Source: Acanthochromis polyacanthus (Eukaryota > Chordata > Actinopteri > Pomacentridae). Taken from it: 64,000 bases of DNA. Location of the stretch: positions 2,586,251-2,650,250 of the forward strand of contig NC_067113.1 in assembly GCF_021347895.1 (NCBI RefSeq). Reading direction: 5' to 3'. The translations under genes and the position numbers were made by a program. The notes under the pieces were generated by a model. That model saw only the letters and a program-made list of their open reading frames with translations. It was not told the origin of the DNA and made no database searches. Shown here in pieces: positions 35,324 to 50,055 of this stretch; position 1 is the stretch's first letter, and every line of letters begins with the position of its first letter.

Positions 35324-35690
35324 GGGACTGCACAGTAGAGTAGTGGTTAGCACTTTTGACGTGCAGCAAGAAGATCCCTGGTTCAAATCCCGGGGTGTGC
35401 CTGGGATCTTTCTGCATGGGGTTTGCATGTTCTCCCTGTGCATGCGTGGGTTTTCTCCGGGCACTCCGGCTTCCTCCCACAGTCCAAAAATATGCTGAGG
35501 TTAATTAATCACTTTAAATTGCCCGTAGGTGTGAATGTGAGAGTGATTGTCTGTATGTGGCCCTGCGGCGGACTGGCGACCTGTCTGGGGTGTCCCCTGC
35601 CTTCACCCAAGTCAGCTGGGGTGGGCTCTGGCACCCCCCATGACCCTAGTGAGGATAAAGCGGTGTAGAGAGAATGGATGGATGGATGTT
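35324..35690 (+). mobile_element. tRNA-headed SINE, copy 2
   Basis: Same family as 2840-3195: A-box-like TAGTGGTTAGCAC, B-box-like GGTTCAAATCC, the GTGGGTTTTCTCCGGGCACT body and a GGATGGATGGAT tail. Flanks TCTTTGCA (35316-35323) and TCTTTGTA (35691-35698) are an 8-bp duplication with one change. Confidence 0.83.
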
Positions 35691-35742
35691 TCTTTGTATT
35701 ACATAACTGATTGTATGCCAATGTATGGCTGAATTTCTTCAG

Positions 35743-36126
35743 GCACAGAGAGAAAAAGGGAGACGTGTTAGCATGGGTCCAGTTGACATAGCACTAGCTC
35801 AGAAAGAAGAAGGATGTAGAAAACCACACTTGGTGGAAGAAACACACAGGACAAAAGAGGCTGAACGGATGCTGGAAGCAGCAGCTTATGCAGAGTTCAG
35901 CAGTTGCAGTGATGGTGAGACGGAAGCCAGTTGCAATAGTGATGATGACTTCGGCTTGCAAAAGTACCATAGTCAAACGAAGCGACGCCAACATACAGGT
36001 CTGCAAGAAAGTCATTCTCAATCGAATCAAAATCATCATATTGTTGTCACTCCAGAATTAGCAGCAGCATTAGACAGAACTAAAGTCAGTGCGGAAGTTT
36101 TCACAATATTACACAGAATTTTGTAA
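35743..36126 (+). pseudogene. Exon-like remnant of an uncharacterised repetitive fish protein
   Basis: After a splice-acceptor-like TGAATTTCTTCAG the open frame reads REKGRRVSMGPVDIALAQKE, then a charged, Ser-rich stretch and TPELAAALDRTKVS. I associate the last motif with an uncharacterised multi-copy protein family in fish, but I cannot name a function. After KVS the frame diverges and stops. It could be an old exon or a transposon-carried copy. The SINE just upstream postdates or flanks it. Confidence 0.4.
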
Positions 36127-38393
<2,267 letters not shown>

Positions 38394-39582
38394 CATTATT
38401 TTGACAAAACTATTGGGATACCCCTTCAAATAATTAAATTTGGGTGTTCCGATCACTTTAATGGCTACAGGTCTATAAAATCAAGCAGCTTGGCATGCAG
38501 ACTATGCAAACATTTATGAAAGAAAGGGTCGCTTTCAGGAGCTCAGTGAATTCAAGTGTGGTGCCGTGATAGGTTGCCACCTGTGCAATAAGTCCATTCG
38601 TGAAATTTCCTCAATGCTAAATATTCCACGTTCAAATGTTAGTGGTATTATAACAAAGAGAAAGCAATTGGCAACAACAGCAACTCAGCCACGAAGTAGT
38701 AGACCATGTAAAATCACAGAGTGGGGTTATTAGATGCTGAGGTGCACAATGTGCAGAAATGATCAACTTTCTGCAGAATCAGTAACTACAGACCTCCAAA
38801 TTTTTGTGTTCTTCAATTTAGCTCAAGAACAGTGTGTTAGAGAGCTTCATGGAATGAGTTTCCTTGGCTGAGCAGCTGCATCCAAGCCTTACATCACCAA
38901 GTGCAATGCAAAGCATTGCATGTAGTGGTGTAAAGCACTGAACTCTTGAGCAGTGGAGATGTGTTCTCTAAAGTGACAAATCATGTTTCTCTGTCTGGCA
39001 GTCCAAGGGACCAGTCTGGTTTGGCGGTTGCCAGGATAACGGTACTTGCCTGACTGCATTGTGCAAAAGTGTAACGTTTGGAGGAGGGGAGATTATGGTG
39101 TGGGCTTCTTTTTCAGGGGTTCCCCTTACTTCCAGAAAATGGAACTCATAATGCTACAGCATTCCAAGACATTTTGCTAGCTTTGTGGGAACAGTTTGGG
39201 GATGCCCCCTTCCTATTCCAAAATGATTCCACACCAGTGCACAAAGCATGGTCAATAAAGACATGGATGAGCGAGTTTGGTGTGGAGGAACTTGACTGGC
39301 CTGCACAGAGTCCTGACCTCAACACAGTAGAACACATTTGAAATGAATTAGAGCAGAGACTGAGAGCCAGGCCTTCTCGTCCAATATCAGAGCCTGACCT
39401 CACAAAAGCGCTTCTGGAAGAATGGTCAAAAATTCCCCTAAACACACTCCTAAGCCTTGGGGAAAGCCTTCCCAGAAGAGTTGAGGCTGTTTTAGTTCCA
39501 AATGGTGGACCAACTACATATTAAACTCGAGGATTAAGCATGGGATGTCATTAAAGTCTATATTGCCAAAGGCAATATAGTG
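38394..39582 (+). mobile_element. Tc1-like element H (1189 bp), old and decayed
   Basis: The right end GGCAATATAGTG precedes TA (39583-39584). A diverged left end, CATTATTTTGACAAAACTAT, lies where its partner should be, with GA in place of TA. The transposase between is full of stops. Confidence 0.75.
38529..39524 (+). pseudogene. Tc1-family transposase, heavily decayed
   Basis: Readable pieces in different frames include the HTH-linker region (CHLCNKSIREISSMLNI-like), the ELHGM segment, the first catalytic region around SDKSCFSVW near 38977, and a long final stretch (FQDILLALWEQFGDAPFL, then DWPAQSPDLNTVEHI, end LVPNGGPTTY). The second Asp box reads FQNDSTPVHKA, keeping the Asp. Many stops and indels are present in the first two thirds. 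It is clearly older than elements A and E. Confidence 0.8.
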
Positions 39583-40231
39583 TATATATGAATACAAGAA
39601 CTTCGGTGTCAGTGGAGATGACACTTCACTGAAGAGCACTGGTGAGATAAAGCACATTCATCTCGGAGTCAGTGTGGATAAATACATTTGTTAGAATTAA
39701 AGTGGAAAGAATATGCGGCGTTACTGTCTTCCCTCCACCTTCGGCCCACATCCGCTCATCCCGTCCTGTGATCACATAAACATATACACATATGTCTATG
39801 TCAGGGGTTTGCAGCCTTTAACACTCAAAGAGCCATTTCAACCCATTTCCCACAGAAAAGAACAGACCGAGAACCGCAAAAACCTTTTGGCATTTAAAAT
39901 GAAGACAACACTGCATATATTGCTTTTTTTTTTTAACCTTTTTGCCCTTGTTAATTTTGACAAATTGTAGCGGTACTACGTTATGATTTATTGCTCTCGT
40001 TATTAATAATTGGGGCACCACCCTAGATCTCTAGGGAAAAAATTAATATTAATAAAAAAATTAATATTCATAAAAATTTTGATCAATCTCATATCAAAAA
40101 GTCTTGAATCCTCGTTTAAATTGACCACATTCTACACAAAGAAACACAAGACTGTAATTTGGTCTATAATGAGGTATTTATTAACTATTCTATGAAAATG
40201 ATGACAAGTGAACTATGTACAATGTAGATAT

Positions 40232-40232
<1 letters not shown>

Positions 40233-40281
<49 letters not shown>

Positions 40282-40317
40282 CGTGCGTGCGTGTGTGTGT
40301 GTGTGCGTGCGTGTGTG
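40233..40317. repeat. (GT)n with GTGC variants
   Basis: GT dinucleotides with a short GTGC sub-tract near 40276-40310, inside the hAT element. Confidence 0.95.
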
Positions 40318-42989
40318 GAATGTGGGAGTGTGTCTGTGGTGTGTGCATGTGTGAGAGATGTGGAAGTAGGTGTGAGAGAGAAGGAAATATGGTGAGGATT
40401 AGCCAGAGCTAACCTGACGAGGTAACCGGTAATTTGGATTAAGAATTCTAATGATTTGTAAAAGAATAAATTGATTAAATTAATTAATTGACCAAGCTGT
40501 TAGTACATCACCCATAGAATGGAATCAGAGCAAACTCAGCTGGAGTTATTGAAGTGAACCGTCATGGGGCTGGGACGTACGGGGCCTTCAGATTCGCAGC
40601 ACACGGTCTGGACCGGCAGGTTCGGAGCGGTGCGTCGTCGTTAGGGCCACGCCTTGATGTCCTGCCGCGGGTTGATCGGTTCTGTGCACATGGACCTGGT
40701 TCGACAGGTCTCAGCTGAGTGTTGCTTGGCTTAAAAATGATGGTTCTCAGGCTTTAGCCAAGAAAAACGGGTGTTGATGAAAAATTGTCAAAATTAAGAA
40801 AAATAAATGCTGGTTCTGAATCGGTTCTTCAGATTAAAACGAATAACGTTGGTTTAAAATTGAGCAAAATGTCTCCTTAAGTTACAAAAATGTTAAAAGA
40901 TAAATAGTTAACAGACTTAGATGGTGAGGGAATTTCAAAGATAGAAAAAACGCGCTTTAGGTAAGACAATAATGAGAGAGACTTTGGTTGGCCTCTCAGG
41001 AAGAGAGGGGTAAGAGAGAGAGTCGGTAAGAGAGTAAGAGAGAAAAATGTGGGCTACGGCTGACTTTATCTGTGGGTCCAGCTAAGGGAGGACCTGGGCG
41101 GAGAGAGAGAACTTTTAGGCGCGAGTCTGGTGGAATTTGGAATCTCTTTGTTCTCACAAAGTAGAGAAGAAAGAGGAATCCAGAATGGATTAAAATATGA
41201 TATTAAACGCGCAAAACACGATCTGTCTATCCCACCATATTCAGTTGTGTGAAAGTGAAATGTGTAGATTAATACATATGTTCATATGATGTGAATCATT
41301 TCATTCATAACTATATGTTTATGTTTATGACATTAAAAATATGTATCACAGTGAGAATATAACAACAAGTCAGAGATTTGGTAGCAGGTAAATACAATGG
41401 TCATCATTCAACCTAAATGGAGAGGAAATTCAGAGATTAATAAGGGAATTCAGTCCAAAATCCTGTGGGAGAGGTCAATTAACCAGGCATTTCGATATCT
41501 AGGCTTCTGTCAAAGATATTAACGTCAATTTTGGATATGATGTACAACATAATCTCAGTATAACTTTGGCAATCAGGAAAGAACAAAATAAATTTTAGAA
41601 ATATGAACTTTGAAGTAATTAGTTTCTTCAGTTAAAGAGTGTGTCTCTCTCTGTTCCAGCCTCCTGCCATAAAGTTTTACGACTTGTTATCTGATCTGTG
41701 GAATGCAGAGACGTCTCCGGCTGAGGGTCTCCTGAAGCTGAAAAGGGATTTTAGCATGAAAGTTCATTAAACAAACATCCATAGCATATAATTGAAAGTC
41801 ATTGTCTTTTAAAAAGAAGAAGTTATTCCAGGGGTTTAAATGTTCACAGGAGCTCCATCCTTCTGTGAATGAAAACCTACAGAAATACAAATGTCTCAAT
41901 CCTCCTATAGAGATGGGTGTTGGTCAGTGCTGGAGAGGGACTGCTTATCTGAGTTTTGATCAGCTCAGGAATTCCAGGGCCTTTGCAGTCTTGCTACAAA
42001 ATTAATTAATAAAAAAATAAGGCATTAAAAAAAATTATGTATTTAACCGCACCTTTCTCAGTTCCAAAATTTCTGGCACACCGATAACACTGATGAACAC
42101 TCCAGCCAGGTAGGTAGCACTAATGAACCTAAAGTCTGTTTTCCAGCCGTGAAGAAGATTCACAGGATACACTGTCAGCGCACAACAAAGTTTGGTGAAC
42201 AGTGATTGAAGACGAGAACACTCTGAGTGTGTTTAGCAGAAAGTTTCTTTTAAAAATCTTCCTGATGGCAGCTTGGATAAAAACGTGGTTATTTGGAAAT
42301 TGTGCAACAAATAGTTTTCTGATCACCGCAGCACTTCAAGCTGGTGTATCCATCCCATAATAGACCACTTTTCAAGATGCTAAAGGTGCTTGAGTTTACA
42401 AAAAGCTTTAAAATATTTAATATAATCGCGATAAATGAACTTTGAGTTTGCAGTAATCTGTAAATGCAGCAGACAGATAAATATAAACGAAATATACTTG
42501 GGCAGGACTCTGCTGTGAAGGCGGAGACGTGTGGCGGTGGTGTATTTGCGACAATAAAAAAGAAAGAAATTTGAGGGAGCGACGGGGAGGATTTAGGAAT
42601 GATGGCCCACCGCTGCTGAATGAATGTAGAGCAAACACTGGGACCTGAAGATCAACAGGACTCCAAATGAATACACTGTTAGCCTTTCCTGCTCAGCTCC
42701 CGACCGTGGTCAGGAAGCCCAGGGGAGGACAGTTCTCCAGGACCGAAGTTATTGTTGTTACTTCGGGGTTAACCCCCTTCACTTCCTCAGCAGTCATAGA
42801 AGGCAAAAACACAGGAGCCTGGCCTTATTGAAGAATACTGCAGCCTTTATTGTGAATTAACAGCGGCTGAACCATACAGTCGCGCTAACCCAGCAGATAC
42901 ACACCTCTTCTCTCTTACTCCCCGAACCGACCGTGTCGTCTTCCTCGCTCGTGCTGCATTCAGGGTCGGTCGGACATCTCACTCTCCCC

Positions 42990-43124
<135 letters not shown>

Positions 43125-43440
43125 CTCTCTCTCTCTCACTCTCTCATAACGGAGCCACACACTCTCATAACAACACGCAGGCCGGCGAGCGTCGGAGATT
43201 GACGGCTGGGATGCATATTTTGACAGACAAAAATTACAACGTTTTATTTTGATGTTACAAGATCACAAGAATCTTCAAATTTAGAATTACATTTTTAAAA
43301 CTAACAAACTAAAATAAAAGAAATTTTAACTAAATAGCCTTCTGATTATTAATTTTCCAAAGCTACAGGGAGCCGCAACAGAGGGATGAAAGAGCCGCAT
43401 GTGGCTCTGGAGCCGTGGGTTGCCGACCCCTGGTCTATGT

Positions 43441-44815
43441 GATCACTCCTTCCTCTCCCCAGACGAAAATATTCGGAGCTAGTCTCTTCCCTTCACCTTC
43501 GGCCCACTTCAGCTCATCCCGTCGTGTTCGGCTCATCTTGGCTCCTCCATTCGTGTTTCTTACCACCACCCGAATGGCCGGGTTGCTGCTGACTCTGACG
43601 TCACGCTTCACTTCGTTGCATAAGCACAAGACAAGATGCTGAAGGCCTCTGCTGTTTGGGAATTCTTCAGTTTAACTGAAGACAAAACAAAGACAAAATT
43701 TGGACCCGGGAGACCAGACAAACCGATCCGAATATTCGGGCCGTCTCCGCCACAAGCCACCACCAAGAATCACCACCTGGATCTTCTTCTCTTCTTGACC
43801 TTCTCAGAGGTTTATAATGAGCACACTGATTTCAGGGTTGTTTTTTTAGCCTCAACAGGAAGAGTTTTCAGTGACACATTGTACATTACCAACACCAAAA
43901 AGCAAACGCAGTTAGAAAGTAGATGTGGATCATATCACATTTATCACTTCAAGAATGACATTTTTTTTCCCTAAAGAGTTGTTAAAACCATAAAGCCACA
44001 AGACAGTGAATATTGGACTTACAGACACCAGATGATTCGATGTTTACCTCACATTCCGTTACTGCTCTAATCAACAAAATTAGCAGGAGAAATTTAAAGC
44101 AAAATCAAAACTTGCTCCACTCATTCACTCACTAAGCTATGCCGTTAATGTGCGTCTACATTTTGTGTTTCAAGTTCAACCATGGTGAATATCTGACACG
44201 CATATTTACACTGGTGACTGATAACCATCTGTCTTAGCACCGCTGACCTTTGAGGGAACAGCGAGCTGGAGAGGTAAAAATGGAGGAAGCTATCCCAAGT
44301 CCCAGGTGTAGTTATTTTTAATGAGATACATTGGTTATGTGATATAACAAGATCAAGTGACATGTTGTTTCAATAGCAAGAATTTCTAAAAGGAGAATAA
44401 ATAGGTATATTGTATGAAGATATATTATCGTGACATGGAAAAGGAGGTTTCTTGTCAGGGACTTTTGGCACTGTTCCTTCAAAGGTCAACAGTGTCGCGA
44501 CACATAATAAAACAATGTTGTAATGATAAAACTAACTTGTAAAAATGTAAAAGTTTCTTGTTTTAATAAAAAAAAAGCGAGGAAAATATACTTTGGCATG
44601 TTGACAGCAAAATGTTGTGTTATGTATGCTGATCTGTTACCACAGAGGTCTGAAAGATGAGACAAATTAGTCCTCTGCTGTATTAAAAAGCTGCAGCTTT
44701 TCAGCTCTCATTTGTATGTGGGGCAATACAGCAACGATGTGAACAGCAAACACAGTGTAGCGGGGTACAGCATTAAAACAACACATTATGGAAGAGGTTC
44801 GAGCTGTCCGAAAGT
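43441..44815 (+). other. Mostly unassigned; possible BED-finger start at 43636
   Basis: An open frame at 43636 begins MLKASAVWEFFSLTEDKTKT, which resembles the first strand of a BED zinc finger in hAT-type or ZBED proteins. The expected cysteines do not follow; after about 20 residues the sequence is unrecognised. It could be an exon end or a decayed transposase start. The rest of the region shows nothing. Confidence 0.3.
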
Positions 44816-44820
44816 TACTT

Positions 44821-45415
44821 TGTGAGGATGCAGGGTTTTGGAACCCAAAAGCAGGCACTCAGAGGCAGCCAGATAATTAACCAGAGATTTAATAAACAAA
44901 GACTAATCCAACAAAAACTCCAGACAGGAGGTATTCAAACAAAATAGGGCTCCAACTAAAACATGACCAACGAACAGAAATAGGCCACAACAAGGGCTAG
45001 AACAAAAACGGGATGACTCACAATTTATAAGTCCATGGCTCGGGAGTCGAGACGGGGACAGTGGGGAAAAATTCCAGGAACAGAGGCAGGCACGGAGCTG
45101 ACGGGGATTGGTGGCAGGGTCGTGGCAGGGACAGAGGGGTGGGAGAGACTCCAGGGACAGAGCTGACAGGGAGATCCAGAGCCGGAGAAACCGGAACAGG
45201 GTGACTCAGTGGCGCACCAGCAGAGGCAACCGAATAGAGCAATCCAGACAGATGCGTCTCATGCAATGGCCCAGCCCCGAGTAGTTGGGAGAGCCAGGTT
45301 TTAAGAGCCGCTGATTGTAGATTAGGAGCGGCTGTGCTCCTCCGCAGCCACTCCCAATCAGCCACAGCTGACAGCTGGCCAGGAGCGCAGCACAGAGGAG
45401 GGAGGGGCCATGACA
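44821..45415 (-). mobile_element. Solo LTR (595 bp) with 5-bp target duplication TACTT
   Basis: On the minus strand it begins TGTCATGGCCCCTCC and ends CATCCTCACA. TACTT flanks it at 44816-44820 and 45416-45420. A TTATTAAATCTC word near its 3' end may be the poly(A) signal. It is the closest relative of the LTR at 3513-3973. The 132-codon open frame inside is an artefact of its C-rich body. Confidence 0.87.
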
Positions 45416-45420
45416 TACTT

Positions 45421-46361
45421 GCAATTTACTGCAAGGCATTGTGACCAACTCGGCTTTGGAGTAATCCTGAACTGTGAAAATTCCTAAAAGGAATTATCAA
45501 AGATATTGTTAATTTATAGTTAGAAACCAAACTCAGAACGTTTAGCAACTGGCTTAACTGCTTATAACAAGCCAGTCTGAAGAGCTACTGTGTTTCTACC
45601 TCAAATAAATCAAAAGTTCTCCTTGTTGATCAGACACTACATAATGTATGTAGCATATTTGTAATTGTCCTCACAAAAAAATTTCTTGGCAGTATCTCTA
45701 TCTGTTTTTAATTTAACCCTCACTGCCTGATTTACACGCCAGCGCGTCAATATTGTTGCGCCACTGTAATCAAACAAAGCAGGAAAATGAACCGTCGGCG
45801 AGTCTCCCTTTAAACTTGTGTTGAAAGTGCAGATTTTGAGCTTTCTACAAGTTTTTGAATCATGATCAGCCAAGTAAAACCAGAGATATGATCAATAATT
45901 AACGCCACATTTTTTTTACCGAACTTCACCTGATCGTATTTCCAGCGTCTTTTATGCACGGCAAAACTTTGAACTTTGGACTCAGCGGAGAGTCCTCTCT
46001 GCTGAAAGCATCTGGCGAGAAACACAGACCTTTGGACTTATGCTTGGTGTAGGACGAAAAATGTGGACCAGATTTTCACAAACCTGGCATTCTCTGGAGT
46101 AAAAACGCAAACTGGATTCCCCCAAAGGTGACTGAGAAACTTGGAGCTGAGTGACAGAGACGTTCTGACGGGGAGCGGCCGCACAGACACGCCCCCAGTC
46201 TCTGTGTTCATAGTAAGAGAGTGGAATGTTCTAGAAATACACAGAGGAGAGATGGCCAAAGTGCAGATTTTTTAGTCAGGGGGATAGTTATAACTCTTTG
46301 GGAGAGCAGCACGTCCTTCACTGGCTTTGGCCACAGATCACTCTCTCTGCTAGACACAGCC
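45421..46361. other. No gene seen
   Basis: No recognisable coding or mobile sequence. Confidence 0.4.
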
Positions 46362-46640
46362 CTGCTGAAAAAAACAGCATAGACCAGCATGCATTTCATG
46401 CTGGTCTATGCTGGTTTATGCTGGTCTATGCTGGTTTGGTGTTGGTTTTAGCTGGTGGACCAGCATTGCAATGCTGGTCCACCAGCTAAACCAACACCAA
46501 ATCATGCTGGTCTGTGCTGGTTATGCTTGTCTATGCTGGTTTTGCTGGTAGACCAGCATTGCAGTGCTGATCCACCAGCTAAACCAACACCAAATTATGC
46601 TGTGCTAGTCTATGCTGGTTAATGCTAGTTTGCTCATGCT
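46362..46640. repeat. CTGGT/ACCAG palindromic repeat, copy 1
   Basis: It starts CTGCTGAAAAAAACAGCATA and is built of ATGCTGGT and ACCAGCAT words. Around 46468 the sequence is a near-perfect palindrome (about 46435-46501): GGTGTTGGTTTTAGCTGGTG pairs with CACCAGCTAAACCAACACC. A second, weaker palindrome centres near 46562. The same family at 52780-53036 ends with the complement of the CTGCTGAAAAA start. Confidence 0.82.
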
Positions 46641-46649
46641 CAGTGTTTT

Positions 46650-47150
46650 TTCTTCTTCTGCTGAATCAGCTGTCAACCATCATGGTCATAGCTGATAAAA
46701 TTTCAACTATGCTAATTCATCAGTTTGTATGTAGCTAAGCAGACAATACCTTTAAACACACTGTCTCATTTGTTGGTGAAACAATAATGTCAAAATTAAA
46801 TAGAATTACAGAGAATTTAAATAAAATTTAACATCTTGGGAGAATTACTAATGAAGGCATTAATAAGGGATTGCATTGCCTTTATGGAAATAAATACAAA
46901 TGAGGAAAATCAGTTTCATTTAATTTATTAATACACTACAATCCAATAGCTCCCCTGACATGCAAACATGAGTTAACTTTACTAGGTTATCAAAAAAATG
47001 CATTTATTACTGATATTTATGAAGTAACAGTCACTTGAATGGTGAAAAATGCAAAAGACTTAGTGTTTAGAGTGAAGATTACTTTATTTATAGTTAAGCT
47101 CACTCGCAACAATGGCAACAATAAGTAGCAATCACAGTCTCTCTCACGAC
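46650..47150. other. No gene seen
   Basis: AT-rich spacer with no recognised feature. Confidence 0.4.
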
Positions 47151-47159
47151 TGATCCACA

Positions 47160-47344
47160 CCCGGGTCAGTAGGTGGCGGTAATGCCCAATGTAAAGGTGG
47201 CCAACCGCCGTTAACTCCACAAAGAAGAAGACATTCACTCTCCCGCTCAGCTACCGAGGCACCAGTACAGCACACAGGCCGGAGCAGTGAGGGCAAGCTG
47301 CCGAGTTGAGTTTTGTTTGTGACAAACGTCATTCTTTGCAGAAA
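47160..47344 (+). promoter_or_regulatory. Possible promoter-proximal repeat and 5' untranslated exon
   Basis: CAGTAGGTGGCGGTAATGC, then CCAACCGCC and AAAGAAGAAGAC, is a motif often found near fish gene starts. It is followed by GC-rich sequence, a clean splice donor (GCAGAAAG|GTAAGG, after 47345), and GCTAACGTTAGC words. This fits a first exon, perhaps of a gene reaching towards 50885, but no transcript evidence exists here. Confidence 0.4.
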
Positions 47345-47349
47345 GGTAA

Positions 47350-48215
47350 GGCACATTATCCATAATTTTGCCTGTCAACTTGTTTTAATTACTGCTACGA
47401 CCTTTAGCGTTAGCGAGCTAACGTTAGCCTAACCGCTAATACCGCTAGCGGGTGTTAGCATCCGCTAGCTAGCCGAAAGTTTCAGACTTCAGAGAAAAAA
47501 GTCAGTTCTGAGAAATTGAGACTTTTTCCCAGAGCAGATATTTTTTAAACCCCTGTTTTGTTATATTTTTGTTCAGTGGCTCTAATACTCTTCCCATCTC
47601 TGTGCTTGCACTAGGGAAAATTTGTCTCTAACCGCTGTGGCTAAAGTGCTAGAATTTTGTTTAGCCACATTTAGCCACACTTTTTCAGTATCTGTACTGC
47701 TGCTTGCAAAGCAGGTTGGGGGGGGGGTCCGGGGGGCGTCCCCTGGGAAAAATTTTGACAAAATGGAGTCCTTTTCCTGCATTCTGGTGCATTTTGAGGC
47801 CAAAAATTATGTTCAATATTGCTTCAGTTAATTTCAACATTTTAATTAAAAAAGTTACTCACACACAATTTGCATCTGGACTATTTTTATTTCTAAGTAA
47901 TAAGAAATATGCACAACAATTCCTGTAAAAAATCAATATATCAATCTGTAACATAAAATACATACTCATTCAACACTTTTTAAGACTAGAAAGTACTGAA
48001 TCTTACTTTCCTATTGAGATTCATCTAAACAAAAATATTATTTTTGCCATAGAATGGCTTTCTTCTAAAACTACAAAGTATCACTGGAAAGTACTCTGTC
48101 ATTAAATTATCCCTCAGACTAGAAATTACTCATTTGTATTACAAAATAATGCAGACTAGAAAAGCCTTTGATTAAACAGTCACTATGTGATATTGCAATT
48201 GTTTATGGGTAGTGT
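47350..48215. other. No gene seen; repeat-like word at 47710-47760
   Basis: GGTTGGGGGGGGGTCCGGGG followed by CGTCCCCTGGGAAAAATTTT is a word I have seen dispersed in fish genomes, class unknown. The rest is AT-rich. Confidence 0.4.
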
Positions 48216-49042
48216 CTACAGATACGGACCCGTACCCGTAGCCTGTGGCCTACGGATACGGCACTTTCCCTTAACATAAATATTAATGAGCCGTACATAA
48301 ATATTAATGAGCCGGCTGATGAACGCGCTTCATGATTGGCTGGTAATCCGACGGACATAAATATTAATGAGCCGGCAACGCTGACGAAGGCGCTTCCGTG
48401 ATTCGAGGTGAATCTGCGGACTGAATGGCGGAACTAACAGCCAGCAAACTATAAGTATTTTTTTACAAGGACATATTAACAACCTAAACAAAACCCTGAC
48501 GTATTTTCTACGTCTGTCAACACAGACCCTGTCACAGTCACTTTAATGTTAGCGGACTCTGTTGAATGGCTAATTTACATCATCACAAACAAATCTCACA
48601 ATATCACAGTAAATCGAGTTTGTGTTTTTTTTTTAATTCATGCCGAATTAAAGAGCTGCTCCTCACCATTCACGAGTGTTTGTTTCGTATTTGACATCCT
48701 TAATTTTATCTTGTAAATTAGCGTCCGAAATTAAATGGGAACATTTGCAATGGAGTTCGTCAGCCGCTTCCACCACTGAACGCGGTAAACTAATTAATAG
48801 GAACTGGACTTCAAACAATTTAGACACGGCGTCTAAAAGCGTAAAAACTACTTTGTCTACGTAAAGTGTGAGAGGAGACGGTGTATTTTTAGTTAAATTA
48901 TACAATGTTCGCCGTCAAAGTCATTCATATAAACTGCCTGTAATGTGCAGCAAATAGTAGTTAACCGGCGCCAGCTCTTCAGTGACCTTAACACGTCCGT
49001 ACCTCTGGTACAGATGCTACGGGTACGGGTCCGTACCTCTAG
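48216..49042. mobile_element. MITE (827 bp) with 46-bp terminal inverted repeats
   Basis: The left end contains GATACGGACCCGTACCCGTA, and the right end contains its complement TACGGGTACGGGTCCGTACC; homology covers about 46 bp (48216-48261, 48997-49042). Inside are three copies of ACATAAATATTAATGAGCCG (48274, 48295, 48355), the last two in a tandem repeat of about 60 bp with GCGCTT and GTGATT/ATGATT words. No transposase and no target duplication were found, so the superfamily is open. Confidence 0.68.
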
Positions 49043-49244
49043 CATCAACCTTGTTTATGACTTTGAACATTTTCCAGCCACTGACAGATCCCTCTCCTTG
49101 TCCTCATTGTTGTATGCCTTCCCGGGGTTAGTCCAAATCCTTTTTTCTGATTGACTGAGACGAAACACGTGACAGTGTGCATCTATTAATGATCGGAAGC
49201 ATTTGGGTCGTTCCGGTTATACTCGGTAGCGTTCTTCAGTAAAG

Positions 49245-50050
49245 CAGCGCTCAATTTAGACGGTTGCCAGGTCGCCATTTGCGACTAAAAACCCATTTTG
49301 GCGACCAAAAATGACAAAAAACACGCTGGTTAGGGGCCCAAATATTTTGAGTTGGACTACTGACCTCCAATTCCAAGTTTCCGCCGATTTAATTTCAAAT
49401 TTGAACACTTTATTGTCGCTGATGTTAACGTCGTTAACATCTCGCGGGAGTCCGCGAGACTCCGTCGGATCCAGAACCAGCCCAGAATGTGGTGGCGGCA
49501 TCCGGAGGACAGCACCAACTGAGCCTGAGCACCGCGAACGGAAAGCACCAAGCCACCGGAGCTCTCATTTTTTCAACTCGACAGGTCCGCTGGCTGCTCT
49601 CCCCGGTCACAGACTGCTCAGACTCCCCGGCTGGCTAGCTATCCCCTGCTAGCTGCTCGGCTAACACCTGCCGCTCCTCGCCGCTCATCTGCCCGGGACA
49701 AACCGCACCTGTTCCGGCTGTCAACGTCCCCAGTCACCCGCTAGGAGCTCCGGACAATGCGCTGCTCATTCGTGGGTGACTTTTCACGGCCGTGGGGGGT
49801 TTTAAGGCACACTTTGTCCAGCGACCAATGATGGCTCGGCGGCTCCAGCTAACAAGTTGACGTGGAAGAGGAACTGGATCTCTCTCTCTCTCTCCCCCCC
49901 CCCCTCCAAAAAAAAAAAAAAGTAGGATTCATTTTTTTGGCCACTAAAAGTTGATTTTGGCTCCTAAAAATGTCTAAATTGACGTATGCGTAGGTGGCCC
50001 AAAAAATGTCATTTGGGCGACCGGACCTCTCGGCCTTAAATCGAGCGCTG
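49245..50050. mobile_element. hAT-like MITE (806 bp), 5-bp target duplication TAAAG
   Basis: The ends read CAGCGCTCAATTTA and, complemented from the right, CAGCGCTCGATTTA. TAAAG flanks it at 49240-49244 and 50051-50055. Subterminal GGTCGCCATTTGCGACTA and complementary words near the right end (GGGCGACCGGACC) add to the symmetry. CA...TG ends suggest a hAT relative with a short duplication. A pyrimidine/A tract lies at about 49879-49923. It is non-coding. Confidence 0.78.
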
Positions 50051-50055
50051 TAAAG

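Noticed and set aside
40012..41999. LTR of about 2 kb inside the hAT element
   Set aside because: TGGGG...CTACA ends are suggestive, but no matching target duplication was found.
45018..45416. 132-residue minus-strand protein
   Set aside because: Coincides with the solo LTR at 44821-45415.
48274..48418. CRISPR-like direct repeats
   Set aside because: Three 20-bp repeats with unequal spacing inside a MITE of a eukaryote genome.
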